DNA from: an uncultured Eubacteriales bacterium
GTDB lineage: Bacteria; Bacillota; Clostridia; Lachnospirales; Lachnospiraceae
Assembly: GCA_900314885.1 (NCBI GenBank)
Contig: OMWY01000012.1
Span: 1-64,000, forward strand
Direction: 5' to 3'
DNA length: 64,000 nt
The position numbers and the translations under genes are program-made. The notes beneath the pieces are model-generated. The model was not told where the DNA came from. It did not search any database and saw only the letters and a program-made list of their open reading frames with translations. Positions 9,163 to 18,537 of this stretch are shown piece by piece (within the stretch, counting starts at the first letter, position 1; each line of letters starts with the position of its first letter).

Positions 9163-10998
9163 ATGGAAGAAAAGAAATACGAAACGAAGGACAGAAACAG
9201 GCTGCTCATATCGTTTCTAAAGGGCAGCCTGCATTATTTTGTAATAAGCGTTATCTGCATAATTCTTGTTACACTTTTAGACTTGGTTACTCCAAGGGTT
9301 ATAAGCTTCACAGTCGATTCCGTAATCGGGGATAAGGTTACGGATATTTCACGAAGCGTTACGAGGTTTCTTGCCCCCTTTTTGGGGACAGAGGCTTCCA
9401 ATGTTCCACAGGTAATGAGGGCTGATTTGCGCCTTGTCGCGCTGCTTGTGATTATCATTGCACTCTTCTCCGTTACGTTCAGATATTTATTTAACGTATT
9501 TAACTCTAAGGGAGCGGAGAAGCTTGTGAAGACTATCCGTGACAGCCTCTACAGGCACATAGAGATGCTGCCTCTCTCCTGGCATACCGAAAATAAGACC
9601 GGAGACATAATCCAGCGTTGCACCTCTGACGTAGAGACAGTCAAGCAGTTTGTGGCGGAGCAGCTTACAAGCCTCTTTAAGATTATCCTATTAATCGTGC
9701 TCTCCATCACCTTCATGGCGAATATAAATCCCATGCTGACGGTTTTTGCGTCACTCTTCTTCCCGGTTCTGATTTTAATATCGCTCCTCTTCAGGAAGAA
9801 GTTTGACGTGATGTTCAAGGAGGTGGACGAGGAGGAAGGCTTACTTCAAGCGATTACCCAGGAAAACCTCACCGGAGTCCGTGTAGTAAGGGCCTTTGGT
9901 CGTGAGGAGTATGAGAGGGATCGCTTCGAGAAGCAGAACATGAAGTTTAAGAGCTGCTGGGATAACCTGAGCGTTCTTATGGCTTCCTTCTGGACCGTAG
10001 GCGATCTGCTCGCTATCCTTCAGGGCCTCACGGTTGTAGCGATTGGTTCATATTTAGGGGTAAAGGGTGAGCTCACAGCCGGCGAATTCATCGCCTTTAA
10101 TACCTATAATAACATGATAATCTGGCCTGTCAGACAGCTCGGCCGTGTTATAAGCCAGTTGAGTCGCGCAAATATTGCGCTTGACAGAATTAACTATATC
10201 ATGAGCGCTGAGCCGGAGAAGGATATTGAAAATGCGGCGAAACCGGACATGAACAAGGATATAGTCTTTGACCACGTAACATTTTCATATCCGGGCAGCA
10301 GCGAGAAGGTACTCGATGATGTATCGTTTACAATAAAGGCGGGCAGTACGGTCGGAATCTTAGGTTCTACCGGCTCAGGCAAGAGTACCCTTATGTTCCT
10401 CCTTTTAAGGCTCTATGAGCTCCCGGACGGAAATGGATCGATAACGATAGGCGGTGTCGATATCAGGGATATTGACAGATTTTACCTCCGTGAAAATGTC
10501 GGCCTTGTCCTTCAGGAGCCATATCTGTTCTCTAAGACTATAGGGGAAAATATCGGAATCGGTGTAGAAAACGCGACAGACGACAGGATTCGTAAGGCGG
10601 CTGAGACATCGAGCCTCCTTGACACCATAAAGGAATTCAAGAAGGGCTTCAATACCGCTGTCGGTGAGCGAGGCGTTACGCTTTCAGGCGGCCAGAAGCA
10701 GAGAACAGCGATTGCGCAGATAGTAATCCGTAATACTCCGGTTCAGATTTTTGATGATTCTCTTTCGGCTGTCGATACCGAGACTGACGCGAAGATTCGT
10801 GATGCTCTGAGTAAGGAATCCGCGGATACGACAAGACTCATTATTGCGCACAGACTTACCACACTTATGAGCGCCGATAATATTATCGTCTTTGAAAACG
10901 GCAAAGTCTGTGAAGAGGGTACCCACAGGGAACTTCTCGATAAGGGAGGCATTTATAAGAAGATATTTGACATTCAGACAGAGGGGAGGGAAGACTGA
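9163..10998 (+). CDS. ABC exporter half-transporter, degenerate-site subunit
   Basis: 611 residues: six-helix ABC_membrane domain (~1-330) followed by a nucleotide-binding domain. Walker A is GSTGSGKST (401-409), signature LSGGQ (507-511) and Walker B ends in FDD, so the catalytic Glu is replaced by Asp at 532. Known heterodimeric exporters of the TM287/288 and BmrCD type have exactly this substitution in one subunit. Its stop codon overlaps the start of the partner gene, which fits assembly as a 1:1 heterodimer. The substrate cannot be read from the sequence; drugs, peptides or lipids are all handled by this family. Confidence 0.9.
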   Translation: MEEKKYETKDRNRLLISFLKGSLHYFVISVICIILVTLLDLVTPRVISFTVDSVIGDKVTDISRSVTRFLAPFLGTEASNVPQVMRADLRLVALLVIIIALFSVTFRYLFNVFNSKGAEKLVKTIRDSLYRHIEMLPLSWHTENKTGDIIQRCTSDVETVKQFVAEQLTSLFKIILLIVLSITFMANINPMLTVFASLFFPVLILISLLFRKKFDVMFKEVDEEEGLLQAITQENLTGVRVVRAFGREEYERDRFEKQNMKFKSCWDNLSVLMASFWTVGDLLAILQGLTVVAIGSYLGVKGELTAGEFIAFNTYNNMIIWPVRQLGRVISQLSRANIALDRINYIMSAEPEKDIENAAKPDMNKDIVFDHVTFSYPGSSEKVLDDVSFTIKAGSTVGILGSTGSGKSTLMFLLLRLYELPDGNGSITIGGVDIRDIDRFYLRENVGLVLQEPYLFSKTIGENIGIGVENATDDRIRKAAETSSLLDTIKEFKKGFNTAVGERGVTLSGGQKQRTAIAQIVIRNTPVQIFDDSLSAVDTETDAKIRDALSKESADTTRLIIAHRLTTLMSADNIIVFENGKVCEEGTHRELLDKGGIYKKIFDIQTEGRED

Positions 10999-12836
10999 TG
11001 GATGAAGAATTAGATGAGGAATTAAAAGACGAAGGAAAAAAAGTTTCACTTCCATTCTTTGGAATTCCGAAGCTCATGCCCTTTCTTAAGCCTTATGTGA
11101 AGCCGTTTATCCTGTGCGTTATATGCGGTATAATCGGAAGTGCAATTGATGTTATATACCCGCTTTTTAACAGGTACGCCATTGATAATTTTATAGGAAG
11201 GGGCGACCTGACCGGACTTCCTGCATTTATAATACTCTACCTCCTAGTAATGGTTATTCAGCTTATCACTGATTACTTCGCCGTTACAAAAGAAATCGCG
11301 AGCAACATAAATGTGAGCACTGACCTTAGACGCGCGAGCTTTAACCATTTACAGACCCTGTCATTTTCATACTTTAACCAGAATAATGTAGGCTATATCC
11401 AGGCCCGTGTCACGAGCGATACGGCGAGAATCGGAGATATAGTCTTCGATGGCGCCATGCAGCTAGTATGGAACGGAACCTATATGATAGGCGTCTTTGC
11501 GGTAATGTTTTCGATAAACGCGAAGCTTGCCGCCATGATACTGATTCTAATCCCGATTGGCGTTCTCGTGACCATTTTCTTTGAGAAAAAACTCACATTT
11601 CTTAACAGGAAGGTCCGTGAGAAGAATTCGCAGATAACAGGCGATTACAATGAGGGAATTACGGGCGCAAGGGCGCTTAAAACTCTCGTCGTTGAAGATA
11701 AGCTCTATGATGAGTTTAAGGGCGATACCGAGAAAATGCGTCGTCTGAGCGTAAGAACCACGAAATATTCCGCCTTCTTCTGGTCATTTATGGGCTTCGT
11801 GTCTTCACTCACCTTGGCTCTCGTCCTTTGGCAGGGCGGTATTCTCACCCGCGACAACTTCATGATGATAGGTACGCTTTCTGTATTCATGAGCTACGCT
11901 TCGGGTATTCTGGACCCGGTGCAGACCATAGTGAACACCATTTCCAATCTTATCCAGGCAGAGGTAAATATTGAGCGTCTCACTAACCTTATAAATACCG
12001 AGTCTGACGTCGCAGATTCGCCTGAGGTAATTGAGAAATACGGCGATATGTTCCATCCTAAGAAGGAGAACTGGGAGCCGCTTATCGGTGATATAGAGTT
12101 TAAGGACGTTTCATTTAAATATCCCGACGGGGATGAAATGGTCCTTGAGCATTTTAACCTTAAGGTTCCGCAGGGAACGAACGTCGCGATAGTCGGTGAG
12201 ACCGGCGCCGGGAAGTCAACCCTTGTAAATCTTGTCTGCCGTTTCTTCGAGCCTACAAGCGGTCAGGTACTTATAGACGGCCGTGACGCCAGGGAGAGGA
12301 GCCAGGGGTGGCTTCACGGAAACTTAGGCTACGTACTTCAGACACCTCACCTTTTCTCAGGCACGGTTCGTGAGAATCTCCGCTATGGCAAGCCTGACGC
12401 GACAGACGAAGAGATAATGGAAGCGGTAAGGACAGTCGATGCTGAATCAGTCATTGAGAAAATGGGCAATGGTCTTGATTCTGAGGTCGGCGAGGGAGGC
12501 GACCTGCTTTCTACGGGCGAGAAGCAGCTTCTGTCATTCGCGAGGGCGATTCTTGCCGATCCGAGAATACTTGTACTTGATGAAGCGACATCCTCTATTG
12601 ACACAGTGACCGAAAAACGTATACAATCAGCTATAGGGAAGGTTATAAAGGGGCGTACATCATTTATGATCGCCCATAGACTTTCTACCGTAGTTGACGC
12701 TGATGTTATACTTGTAGTTAAGGATGGAAAGATTATCGAACGCGGAACCCATAAGGAGCTGATGGCCGAGAAGGGCTATTACTATGAGCTTTTTAGTAGG
12801 CAGTTTGATACTGTTCAGACCCAACAAATCATTTAG
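10998..12836 (+). CDS. ABC exporter half-transporter, catalytic subunit
   Basis: 612 residues, ABC_membrane plus ATPase. Walker A GETGAGKST (400-408); the signature is the unusual LSTGE (504-508) and Walker B keeps the catalytic Glu (LVLDEATSS, E529). Together with the partner at 9163, one ATP site is canonical (this Walker B plus partner LSGGQ) and one is degenerate (partner Asp plus this LSTGE), which identifies a heterodimer. The last eight codons (TVQTQQII) and the stop lie inside repeat A (12812-12947), so the repeat supplies the present C-terminus. Translation is coupled to the first subunit by overlap. Confidence 0.9.
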   Translation: MDEELDEELKDEGKKVSLPFFGIPKLMPFLKPYVKPFILCVICGIIGSAIDVIYPLFNRYAIDNFIGRGDLTGLPAFIILYLLVMVIQLITDYFAVTKEIASNINVSTDLRRASFNHLQTLSFSYFNQNNVGYIQARVTSDTARIGDIVFDGAMQLVWNGTYMIGVFAVMFSINAKLAAMILILIPIGVLVTIFFEKKLTFLNRKVREKNSQITGDYNEGITGARALKTLVVEDKLYDEFKGDTEKMRRLSVRTTKYSAFFWSFMGFVSSLTLALVLWQGGILTRDNFMMIGTLSVFMSYASGILDPVQTIVNTISNLIQAEVNIERLTNLINTESDVADSPEVIEKYGDMFHPKKENWEPLIGDIEFKDVSFKYPDGDEMVLEHFNLKVPQGTNVAIVGETGAGKSTLVNLVCRFFEPTSGQVLIDGRDARERSQGWLHGNLGYVLQTPHLFSGTVRENLRYGKPDATDEEIMEAVRTVDAESVIEKMGNGLDSEVGEGGDLLSTGEKQLLSFARAILADPRILVLDEATSSIDTVTEKRIQSAIGKVIKGRTSFMIAHRLSTVVDADVILVVKDGKIIERGTHKELMAEKGYYYELFSRQFDTVQTQQII

Positions 12837-12947
12837 CAATACAGCTTGCTGTAATTGCTAAATGGTTGTTGGGTTGTGAGGGGCGTTAGCCCCTTGAGCC
12901 CACTTCATGAGAGATGCGAAGCATCTCGAACGAGTGGGCGGTGAACA
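12812..12947 (-). repeat. Structured interspersed repeat A (three hairpins)
   Basis: TGTTCA (12812-12817) and TGAACA (12942-12947) enclose three hairpins. The first, on the + strand, is ACCCAACAA...TTGTTGGGT containing ATTTAGCAAT/ATTGCTAAAT. The second is AGGGGC-gtta-GCCCCT. The third is GCCCACT...AGTGGGC containing GAGATGC-gaa-GCATCTC. Copy B at 19581-19723 is in the opposite orientation and differs by compensatory stem changes; the related copy C is at 45895. Orientation is set so that the conserved CTCATG/GGGCTCA motifs read 5' to 3'. It supplies the end of the ABC gene and precedes the GDPD gene. Confidence 0.85.
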
Positions 12948-12963
12948 AAAAAGGATTAGCAAG

Positions 12964-13821
12964 ATGGAAAAAGATGATGCTGTGATTATGACGGCTGCGG
13001 GGATTTCCGGAGCCGTGGCCCTCTACCTCTTTATGTCCATGCCGAGAATAAAGAAGCGGAAGGACATGGAGTTCTTTTCAGAATGGGATTTTGCGCATAG
13101 GGGACTGTTTAAAAATGGAACCGAAGCCCCCGAGAATTCTATTCCGGCCTTTAGAAAGGCCATAGAGGCGGGCTTCGCGATAGAGCTTGATGTTCAGCTG
13201 ACCCGTGACAATGTTCCTGTCGTCATTCACGATTTTGATTTAAATCGCGCCTGTGGCGCTGACGTAAAGGTGAAATCGCTTACATTTGATGAGCTTCGGA
13301 CAAATTACAGACTTTTCGGAAGCCGCGAGAAGGTCCCGTCATTTGCGGAGGTACTTGAATTAATAGATGGTAAGGTGCCGATTTTGGTTGAAATAAAGAG
13401 CGTTGACACCGATATGACCGTCTGCCGTAAGGCCTGGGAGCTTTTACGTGAATACGACGGCGAATGGTGCATGGAGTCATTTAACCCGCTCTGCCTTCTC
13501 TGGTTCAGGATGAAGCACCCTGATGTTATAAGGGGGCAATTGGCTGACAATTTCATAAAAGATGGCACCAAGGGAAATAAAGGGCTTCTATGGCTTCTTC
13601 AGAACTTAACCGGCAATTTCGCTACAAAGCCTGATTTCATAGCATTTAACCATAAATACGCTGATACGCTTGCCTTTCAGATTAACAGGAAGCTCTTCCA
13701 TATCCCGGCCTTCGCTTGGACTGTGAAGAGTGAAAAGGACAGGAAGCGGGCCTTGAAGGACTTTGATGTTATGATATTTGACAGCTTCATTCCAACAAGG
13801 CATAGGAAGCACAGAAAGTGA
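12964..13821 (+). CDS. Glycerophosphodiester phosphodiesterase family protein
   Basis: 285 residues. GDPD enzymes hydrolyse glycerophosphodiesters to glycerol 3-phosphate and an alcohol. An N-terminal membrane helix (residues ~6-28, ending SMPRIKK) anchors the TIM-barrel. Motifs are FAHRG (the catalytic HR pair), AIELDVQLTRD and VVIHD (metal-binding Glu/Asp and second His), then LVEIKS. Start at 12964 is preferred because AAGGA lies ~10 bases upstream and because the longer in-frame start at 12907 would be translated from inside structured repeat A. The gene follows the ABC exporter on the same strand. Some membrane-anchored GDPD proteins act in wall teichoic or lipoteichoic acid turnover; the substrate is not decided here. 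Confidence 0.88.
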   Translation: MEKDDAVIMTAAGISGAVALYLFMSMPRIKKRKDMEFFSEWDFAHRGLFKNGTEAPENSIPAFRKAIEAGFAIELDVQLTRDNVPVVIHDFDLNRACGADVKVKSLTFDELRTNYRLFGSREKVPSFAEVLELIDGKVPILVEIKSVDTDMTVCRKAWELLREYDGEWCMESFNPLCLLWFRMKHPDVIRGQLADNFIKDGTKGNKGLLWLLQNLTGNFATKPDFIAFNHKYADTLAFQINRKLFHIPAFAWTVKSEKDRKRALKDFDVMIFDSFIPTRHRKHRK

Positions 13822-13872
13822 GATGTCATGCAGCATTGCTGCAATTTTCATAAATAAGGGAGATTTTATATC

Positions 13873-15267
13873 ATGGAAAAATTAACGACAGTAAGAGGGA
13901 TATTTAAGGACAAGGAGAGCTTCGCCGACAAGGAAGTAAAGGTGGGCGGCTGGGTAAAGAGCATCAGAGATTCCAAGGATTTCGGCTTTATCGTGCTCTC
14001 AGACGGAACTTATTTTGAGCCAATTCAGGTTGTATACCACAGCGAGCTTCCTAATTTCGAGAAAATTGAGAAGCTTAACATCAGCGCATGCATCATTGTA
14101 ACAGGTAAGCTTATTCTTACACCTGACGCGAAGCAGCCATTCGAGATTCAGGCGACGGATATCGCTATCGAGGGCGAGTCGACTCCTGACTATCCTCTTC
14201 AGAAGAAGCGCCATACGATGGAGTATCTGAGGACCATTTCACACTTAAGGCCAAGAACCAATACCTTCCAGGCGGTCTTCAGGGTAAGAAGCCTCGCGGC
14301 TTACGCTATACACAAATTTTTCCAGGAGAGAGATTTTGTCTATGTTCACACTCCTCTCATTACCGGAAGCGACGCTGAAGGCGCAGGTGAAATGTTCCGC
14401 GTGACGACTCTTGATATGGACAATCTTCCGCTCACTCCTGACGGAAAGGTTGACAACACAAAGGATTTCTTTGGCAAGGCTACTAACCTTACCGTAAGCG
14501 GTCAGTTGAACGCAGAGACATTTGCGACCGCATTCAGAAATGTATATACCTTCGGACCTACCTTCCGCGCGGAGAATTCAAATACAACCCGCCATGCGGC
14601 TGAGTTCTGGATGATAGAGCCTGAGATGGCATTCGCCGATCTGTCTGATGATTGCGACCTCGCCGAGGCTATGCTTAAGTATGTAATTAATTATGTTCTT
14701 GAGAACGCAAAGCCGGAGCTTGAATTCTTCAACAAGTTCGTAGATACCGGCCTTCTTGAGAGATTAAACCATGTAGCGACATCTGATTTTGGCAGGGTAA
14801 CCTATACTGATGCCGTTAAGATGCTTTCTGAGCACAACGATGAGTTCTCATACAAGGTTTACTGGGGCTGCGACCTCCAGACCGAGCATGAGAGATATCT
14901 GACTGAGAAGATATTTAAGAAGCCTGTATTTGTTACTGATTATCCTAAGGAAATCAAGGCTTTCTATATGAAGTTAAATCCGGACGGAAAGACCGTAGCG
15001 GCAGCAGACTGCCTGGTACCGGGAATCGGAGAGATTATCGGCGGCAGCCAGCGTGAAGAGGATTACGACAAGCTTAAGAGCCGTATGGAAGAGCTTGGCA
15101 TGACTATGGATGAGTACGATTTCTATCTCGATTTAAGAAAATACGGTACTGTCCGCCACTCAGGCTTCGGACTCGGCTTTGAGCGCTGTGTCATGTACCT
15201 CACCGGAATCGGCAACATCAGAGACGTCATCCCATTCCCGAGAACAGTTGGTACCTGCGAATTGTAA
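13873..15267 (+). CDS. asnS: Asparaginyl-tRNA synthetase
   Basis: 464 residues, class IIb synthetase that charges tRNA-Asn with asparagine; a tRNA-Asn gene is at 152. The N-terminal OB-fold anticodon-binding domain (~1-110, [16 protein letters not shown]) is followed by the catalytic core with motif 2 ([20 protein letters not shown]) and motif 3 ([15 protein letters not shown]). The Asn-type wording ([20 protein letters not shown]) separates it from AspRS. Full length for the family. The ribosome binding site GGGAG lies 9 bases before the ATG. No T-box leader is visible in the 51-base gap upstream. Two hairpins follow the stop codon. Confidence 0.97.
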   Translation: MEKLTTVRGIFKDKESFADKEVKVGGWVKSIRDSKDFGFIVLSDGTYFEPIQVVYHSELPNFEKIEKLNISACIIVTGKLILTPDAKQPFEIQATDIAIEGESTPDYPLQKKRHTMEYLRTISHLRPRTNTFQAVFRVRSLAAYAIHKFFQERDFVYVHTPLITGSDAEGAGEMFRVTTLDMDNLPLTPDGKVDNTKDFFGKATNLTVSGQLNAETFATAFRNVYTFGPTFRAENSNTTRHAAEFWMIEPEMAFADLSDDCDLAEAMLKYVINYVLENAKPELEFFNKFVDTGLLERLNHVATSDFGRVTYTDAVKMLSEHNDEFSYKVYWGCDLQTEHERYLTEKIFKKPVFVTDYPKEIKAFYMKLNPDGKTVAAADCLVPGIGEIIGGSQREEDYDKLKSRMEELGMTMDEYDFYLDLRKYGTVRHSGFGLGFERCVMYLTGIGNIRDVIPFPRTVGTCEL

Positions 15268-15321
15268 GCACGACGTTTTACGTCGTGCTTGCCAAGTATG
15301 GGCATGCTTGCATGCCCATAC
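15266..15321 (+). repeat. Tandem hairpins after asnS
   Basis: AAGCACGACG-tttta-CGTCGTGCTT (15266-15290) and GTATGGGCATG-cttg-CATGCCCATAC (15296-15321), both perfect. The first could act as the asnS terminator but lacks a T run. The second overlaps the start of the broken AAA-ATPase gene, whose upstream part seems to have been lost here. Confidence 0.7.
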
Positions 15322-16205
15322 AGAATATCATGATGAGCGAAGCGAATCCAGAATATGCGGCGCAATTAATGGGAGATATCTATAAAGAGAGAAAACGCAA
15401 ATTTGTCATAATTATCGATGAGTGGGATTGTATTTTCCGCGAGTATAAGACTGACTATGATGCCCAGAAGAAATACCTCGACTTCCTCCGCGATTGGATG
15501 AAGGATAAGGCCTATATAGGCCTTGCTTATATGACCGGAATATTGCCTATCAAAAAATATGGGACACATTCAGCTTTAAATATGTTTGCTGAGTATTCCA
15601 TGACGAACGCTGTTCCTCTTGACCCTTATATGGGTTTTACGACTGATGAGGTGAGTGTACTTTGCGAAAAAAACGGAATAGCTTTTGATGAAGTGAAAAA
15701 CTGGTATGATGGATATTCTCTTAAAAATATAGGAGATATATACAGTCCAAGGTCTGTTGTCCAGGTAATGAAAACCGGAATTTTCGATGACTACTGGAAT
15801 CAGACCGAGACATTTGACGCTGCTATTAATGTCAGCGATGAGTCGATAGTTAACGCAAAAGAAGGAGATCCACTGGCACTACACAGGTTTATAGAAGCCA
15901 TAATCGGCAAGCTTGATGTTAAGGATAAAATCAGAATCCTTCAAGATGAATACGGCATCAGAATGACGTCAGGAATGGAAGGGAGGTTAATGAATATGTG
16001 TAATCTTAGTTCATCATTGGTTGAAAAAGGTCTTGAGCGAGGTATCGAACAGGGCATAGAACAGGGCATCGAGCAGGGAATACAGAAAACTCAACGAGAG
16101 ACGGTACTGAGAATGAACGACAGAGGATATGATATATCAACTATATCTGATCTTACAGGACTGCCACTTACTGATGTTAAAAGAATAATTGAAGAGAACC
16201 AATAA
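15285..16205 (+). pseudogene. Broken AAA-ATPase-like gene fused to an Rpn/PDDEXK-type tail
   Basis: The ~160 residues after the hairpins match the middle of AAA-ATPase-like/DUF1703 proteins (IIIDEWDCIF, then GLAYMTGILPIKKYG, NWYDGY and IYSPRSVVQ). Walker A and ~150 N-terminal residues are missing. After NQTETFDAAI the similarity stops and a different ~120-residue tail begins (DVKDKIRILQDEYGI, MCNLSS, then GIEQGIEQGIEQGI repeats), as in the C-terminal half of Rpn-type recombination-promoting nucleases. A detached piece of the AAA protein's own C-terminus is at 16493. No ribosome binding site precedes the reading frame, which starts inside a hairpin. An intact relative is at 62117. I read this as a decayed locus in which an internal segment was replaced. 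Confidence 0.75.
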
Positions 16206-16236
16206 AGAAAAAAGCTAGTTTTTGAAAGGGATAAAT

Positions 16237-16524
16237 ATGAGATATGTAGTTTCTTATAAACATCCTCTTTGGAGGGATGAGGCTGAAAGGATGATGAGGA
16301 CTAATCCAAGGTTGCTGGAGCATATCGTTGAACATGCTCCCAAACTGGAAGATGGCAGTTTCTTAATAACTACGTATGATGCGCCTGAGTGGGATATAGA
16401 TTCACCGGACGAAGCATTAAATGCCGTTAAGGCAGCATTGAAAAATGTAGAGGGTGGACTAGAGGATTGTACTGATTTCGAAGTAATGACATATGAAGAA
16501 TATGAAAAACTCAAAGCTATATAA
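16237..16524 (+). CDS. Hypothetical protein, 95 residues
   Basis: Acidic small protein (MRYVVSYKHPLWRDEAERMM...) with no membrane segment or recognised motif. GAAAGGG lies 6 bases before the ATG, giving the start at 16237 rather than the in-frame TTG at 16222. It follows the Rpn-type tail by 31 bases and sits between the two pieces of the broken AAA-ATPase gene, so it probably arrived with the inserted segment. Pfam-level identity is unknown to me. Confidence 0.6.
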   Translation: MRYVVSYKHPLWRDEAERMMRTNPRLLEHIVEHAPKLEDGSFLITTYDAPEWDIDSPDEALNAVKAALKNVEGGLEDCTDFEVMTYEEYEKLKAI

Positions 16525-16693
16525 GACTCTATACGCCGACACAGCCATGAAGCAGATAGAAGAGAAGAACTATCCCGAAGCACTGAAGGATTATAAGGAC
16601 AATCTTCTTATAGTCGGCATCAATTACGACAAGAAGACCAGAAAACACGAGTGCAGGATCAAAGCAGTGCCTGGTCCCGTTAAATTTATCTAA
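16493..16693 (+). pseudogene. C-terminal remnant of an AAA-ATPase/PDDEXK_9 protein
   Basis: The stretch reading YADTAMKQIEEKNYPEAL...NLLIVGINYDKKTRKHEC matches the extreme C-terminus of the DUF1703-type family whose middle part survives at 15285. The frame overlaps the preceding 95-residue gene and has no start signal of its own, and its end runs into repeat R1. It is most simply the 3' stump of the same ancestral gene. Confidence 0.7.
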
Positions 16694-16733
16694 ACCGCGA
16701 AGCGGTTTAGATAAATTTAATGGTACCTGGCAC
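16667..16733 (+). repeat. Structured repeat R1 (GTGCC...GGCAC ends)
   Basis: Terminal GTGCC (16667-16671) and GGCAC (16729-16733) flank conserved TGGTCC and GTACCT loop strands and a perfect 19-bp inner stem (16680-16698 with 16702-16720) closed by a GAA triloop. Copy R2 at 38599-38660 keeps the ends and loop strands but has an unrelated inner stem. Confidence 0.85.
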
Positions 16734-16785
16734 GGGGGTGATAAACTGGGGGCAACCACTGTATGGAGAGAGAAGGTAAGCCTAT

Positions 16786-17100
16786 ATGGAGCAGCGTGAT
16801 AAACAAGAAATCGTTAAAGAAGACAATGTCATCAGAATAGAATTTGAGCCGGAGAAGAGAGCCGTAGCTTACGATGAAGATAAAGAGATAGGCGAGTGCG
16901 AATTTACTGTCAATGAGGGCGTGTGGACCATCACTCACACAGGCGTAGACAGTTCATATGGCGGACGAGGCATCGCGGAAAAGCTCCTCGACCGAGTGGT
17001 CGATGAAGCAAAAGCTGCAGGAGTAAGGATTAATCCTGTATGCTCCTATGCTGCCAAGAAATTCAGCGAGAATAAAGAATACCGGAAAATTCAGGCATGA
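16786..17100 (+). CDS. GNAT-type N-acetyltransferase, small (YjdJ-like)
   Basis: 104 residues. It resembles the short GCN5-related acetyltransferases of the Acetyltransf_CG group: an N-terminal beta region with IGECEFTV, the acetyl-CoA loop YGGRGIAEKLLDRVVDEA (residues ~59-76), then VNPVCSYA-type ending (here INPVCSYAAKKF). GAAGG lies ~9 bases before the ATG. Substrate unknown. A terminator follows ~60 bases after the stop. Confidence 0.8.
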   Translation: MEQRDKQEIVKEDNVIRIEFEPEKRAVAYDEDKEIGECEFTVNEGVWTITHTGVDSSYGGRGIAEKLLDRVVDEAKAAGVRINPVCSYAAKKFSENKEYRKIQA

Positions 17101-17162
17101 TTAAGCTTTATGCCAAATGAAGGAAAAATGTGGAAATATTTTCTAATAGGCTTTTATATAAG

Positions 17163-17197
17163 AGCCGGCAGACATCATGTCTGCCGGTTTTTTTTTT
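17163..17197 (+). terminator. Rho-independent terminator after the acetyltransferase
   Basis: CCGGCAGAC-atcat-GTCTGCCGG followed by ten T. It separates this gene from the convergent MATE gene. Confidence 0.93.
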
Positions 17198-17199
17198 AC

Positions 17200-18537
17200 T
17201 TATCTCGTCAAATCCCTTAACCACTTATATTTCTTAAAATGCACCATCACCCATGGAATCTTGCCTACTTCATCGAGGCATGTACAGGCGTAGACGGCGA
17301 GGACAGGCCAGTGGAAGACGAAGGCTTCCAGAAGCGCCGTCGGTACAGCCACAAGCCACATCATAACAACCAGGGAATATACATCGAACATGGTATCGCC
17401 GCCGCAGTCAAATACGCCATTAATTGTGACGGTATTTACGCACCTTCCGATCATATAGAAGGCCTGGATTATCATCATGCCGGTAAGGTATGACTTAGCT
17501 GTATCTGTGAGAATCATAAAATTCACGATGAGAGGTGTTAGGGCAAGCATTATTCCGGTAGAAATGAACCCTATGACGAAGGACATATTTCTAAGCCTGA
17601 TTCCATAGTCCTTTGCAGTATCCTTGTGGCCGGCGCCAAGCTCATTTCCAAGTATGATGCCGCCCGCAGTCGCTATACCGTTGCAGAGACAGCATATGAG
17701 GTCACGCACAACAGCTGCGATAGAATTCGCCGCCGCAGCGTCCGCGTTTATATGGGCAACAATCGCGGTGTAGCTTGTAAATCCAACGCCCCATATGAGA
17801 GAGGCACCGAGGATTGGAAGGGAGATTTTGCTGAAATCCTTCACAAGGAGACCATTTCTCTTAAAGAAGTGCTTGAAATGAGGGTGAATATAATCCCTTT
17901 TATAAGAAATAATCACGCACCAGAGTATTTCAACGATTCTTGATAATACGGTAGAGATGGCTGCGCCTTCTGCCCCAAGCTTAGGAAAGGGCCCTATTCC
18001 GAAAATGAGAAGATAGTTAAATACTATATTGAGGAGGACAGCGACAACGGATACAGACATACTCATGGTCGCATGCCCCGATATCTTCATTATGGTATGG
18101 TAGACCTGTGAGAATCCGACAAGCAGGTATGAAAATCCCGCTATTACAAGATACTCGCAACCGATACGCTTCAGTTCATCAATATTTGTGAGAATTGACA
18201 TCAGAGGCATCGGGGTGAAGGTGCAGAGAATAAAAAAGAGTATGTCAATAACGGCCATGAATTTTAACATGAGGTTAAAAATATCATCAACCGTTTCCAT
18301 ATCTCTCTTACCCCAGTACTGGGAGCCGAGTATGGAACCGGCGCTTGTCACGGCACCTATGAACATGGTCATTATGAACTGAATCTGGGAGGCCAGCGAC
18401 ACGGCCGCCATGGAATTCTGGTCGAGGCGGCCGAGCATAAAGGCGTCGGCCGCGGAGACCGACGCAAGTAAGAGACTCTGGAGCGCTATGGGGATGGCGA
18501 GCTTAATTAATTTTTCGATAAATTCGTTTTTCTTCAT
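17200..18537 (-). CDS. MATE family efflux transporter
   Basis: 445 residues with twelve predicted hydrophobic helices in two similar halves, the layout of MATE Na+/H+-coupled exporters. Typical family wording is SQIQFIMTMFIGAVTSAGSILGSQYWG split over helices 1-3, and an equivalent GIATAGGIILGNELGAG in the second half. It follows a LysR regulator directly (stop and start adjacent), so the two form an operon read from the promoter at 19531-19559. The pairing suggests regulator-controlled export of a small molecule that the regulator may sense. The substrate is not readable from the sequence. Confidence 0.92.
   Translation of the reverse strand: MKKNEFIEKLIKLAIPIALQSLLLASVSAADAFMLGRLDQNSMAAVSLASQIQFIMTMFIGAVTSAGSILGSQYWGKRDMETVDDIFNLMLKFMAVIDILFFILCTFTPMPLMSILTNIDELKRIGCEYLVIAGFSYLLVGFSQVYHTIMKISGHATMSMSVSVVAVLLNIVFNYLLIFGIGPFPKLGAEGAAISTVLSRIVEILWCVIISYKRDYIHPHFKHFFKRNGLLVKDFSKISLPILGASLIWGVGFTSYTAIVAHINADAAAANSIAAVVRDLICCLCNGIATAGGIILGNELGAGHKDTAKDYGIRLRNMSFVIGFISTGIMLALTPLIVNFMILTDTAKSYLTGMMIIQAFYMIGRCVNTVTINGVFDCGGDTMFDVYSLVVMMWLVAVPTALLEAFVFHWPVLAVYACTCLDEVGKIPWVMVHFKKYKWLRDLTR

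Noticed and set aside
13822-13872. T-box leader for asnS
   Set aside because: The gap is 51 bases and has no T-box sequence; the small GCAGC/GCTGC palindrome is not a specifier stem.
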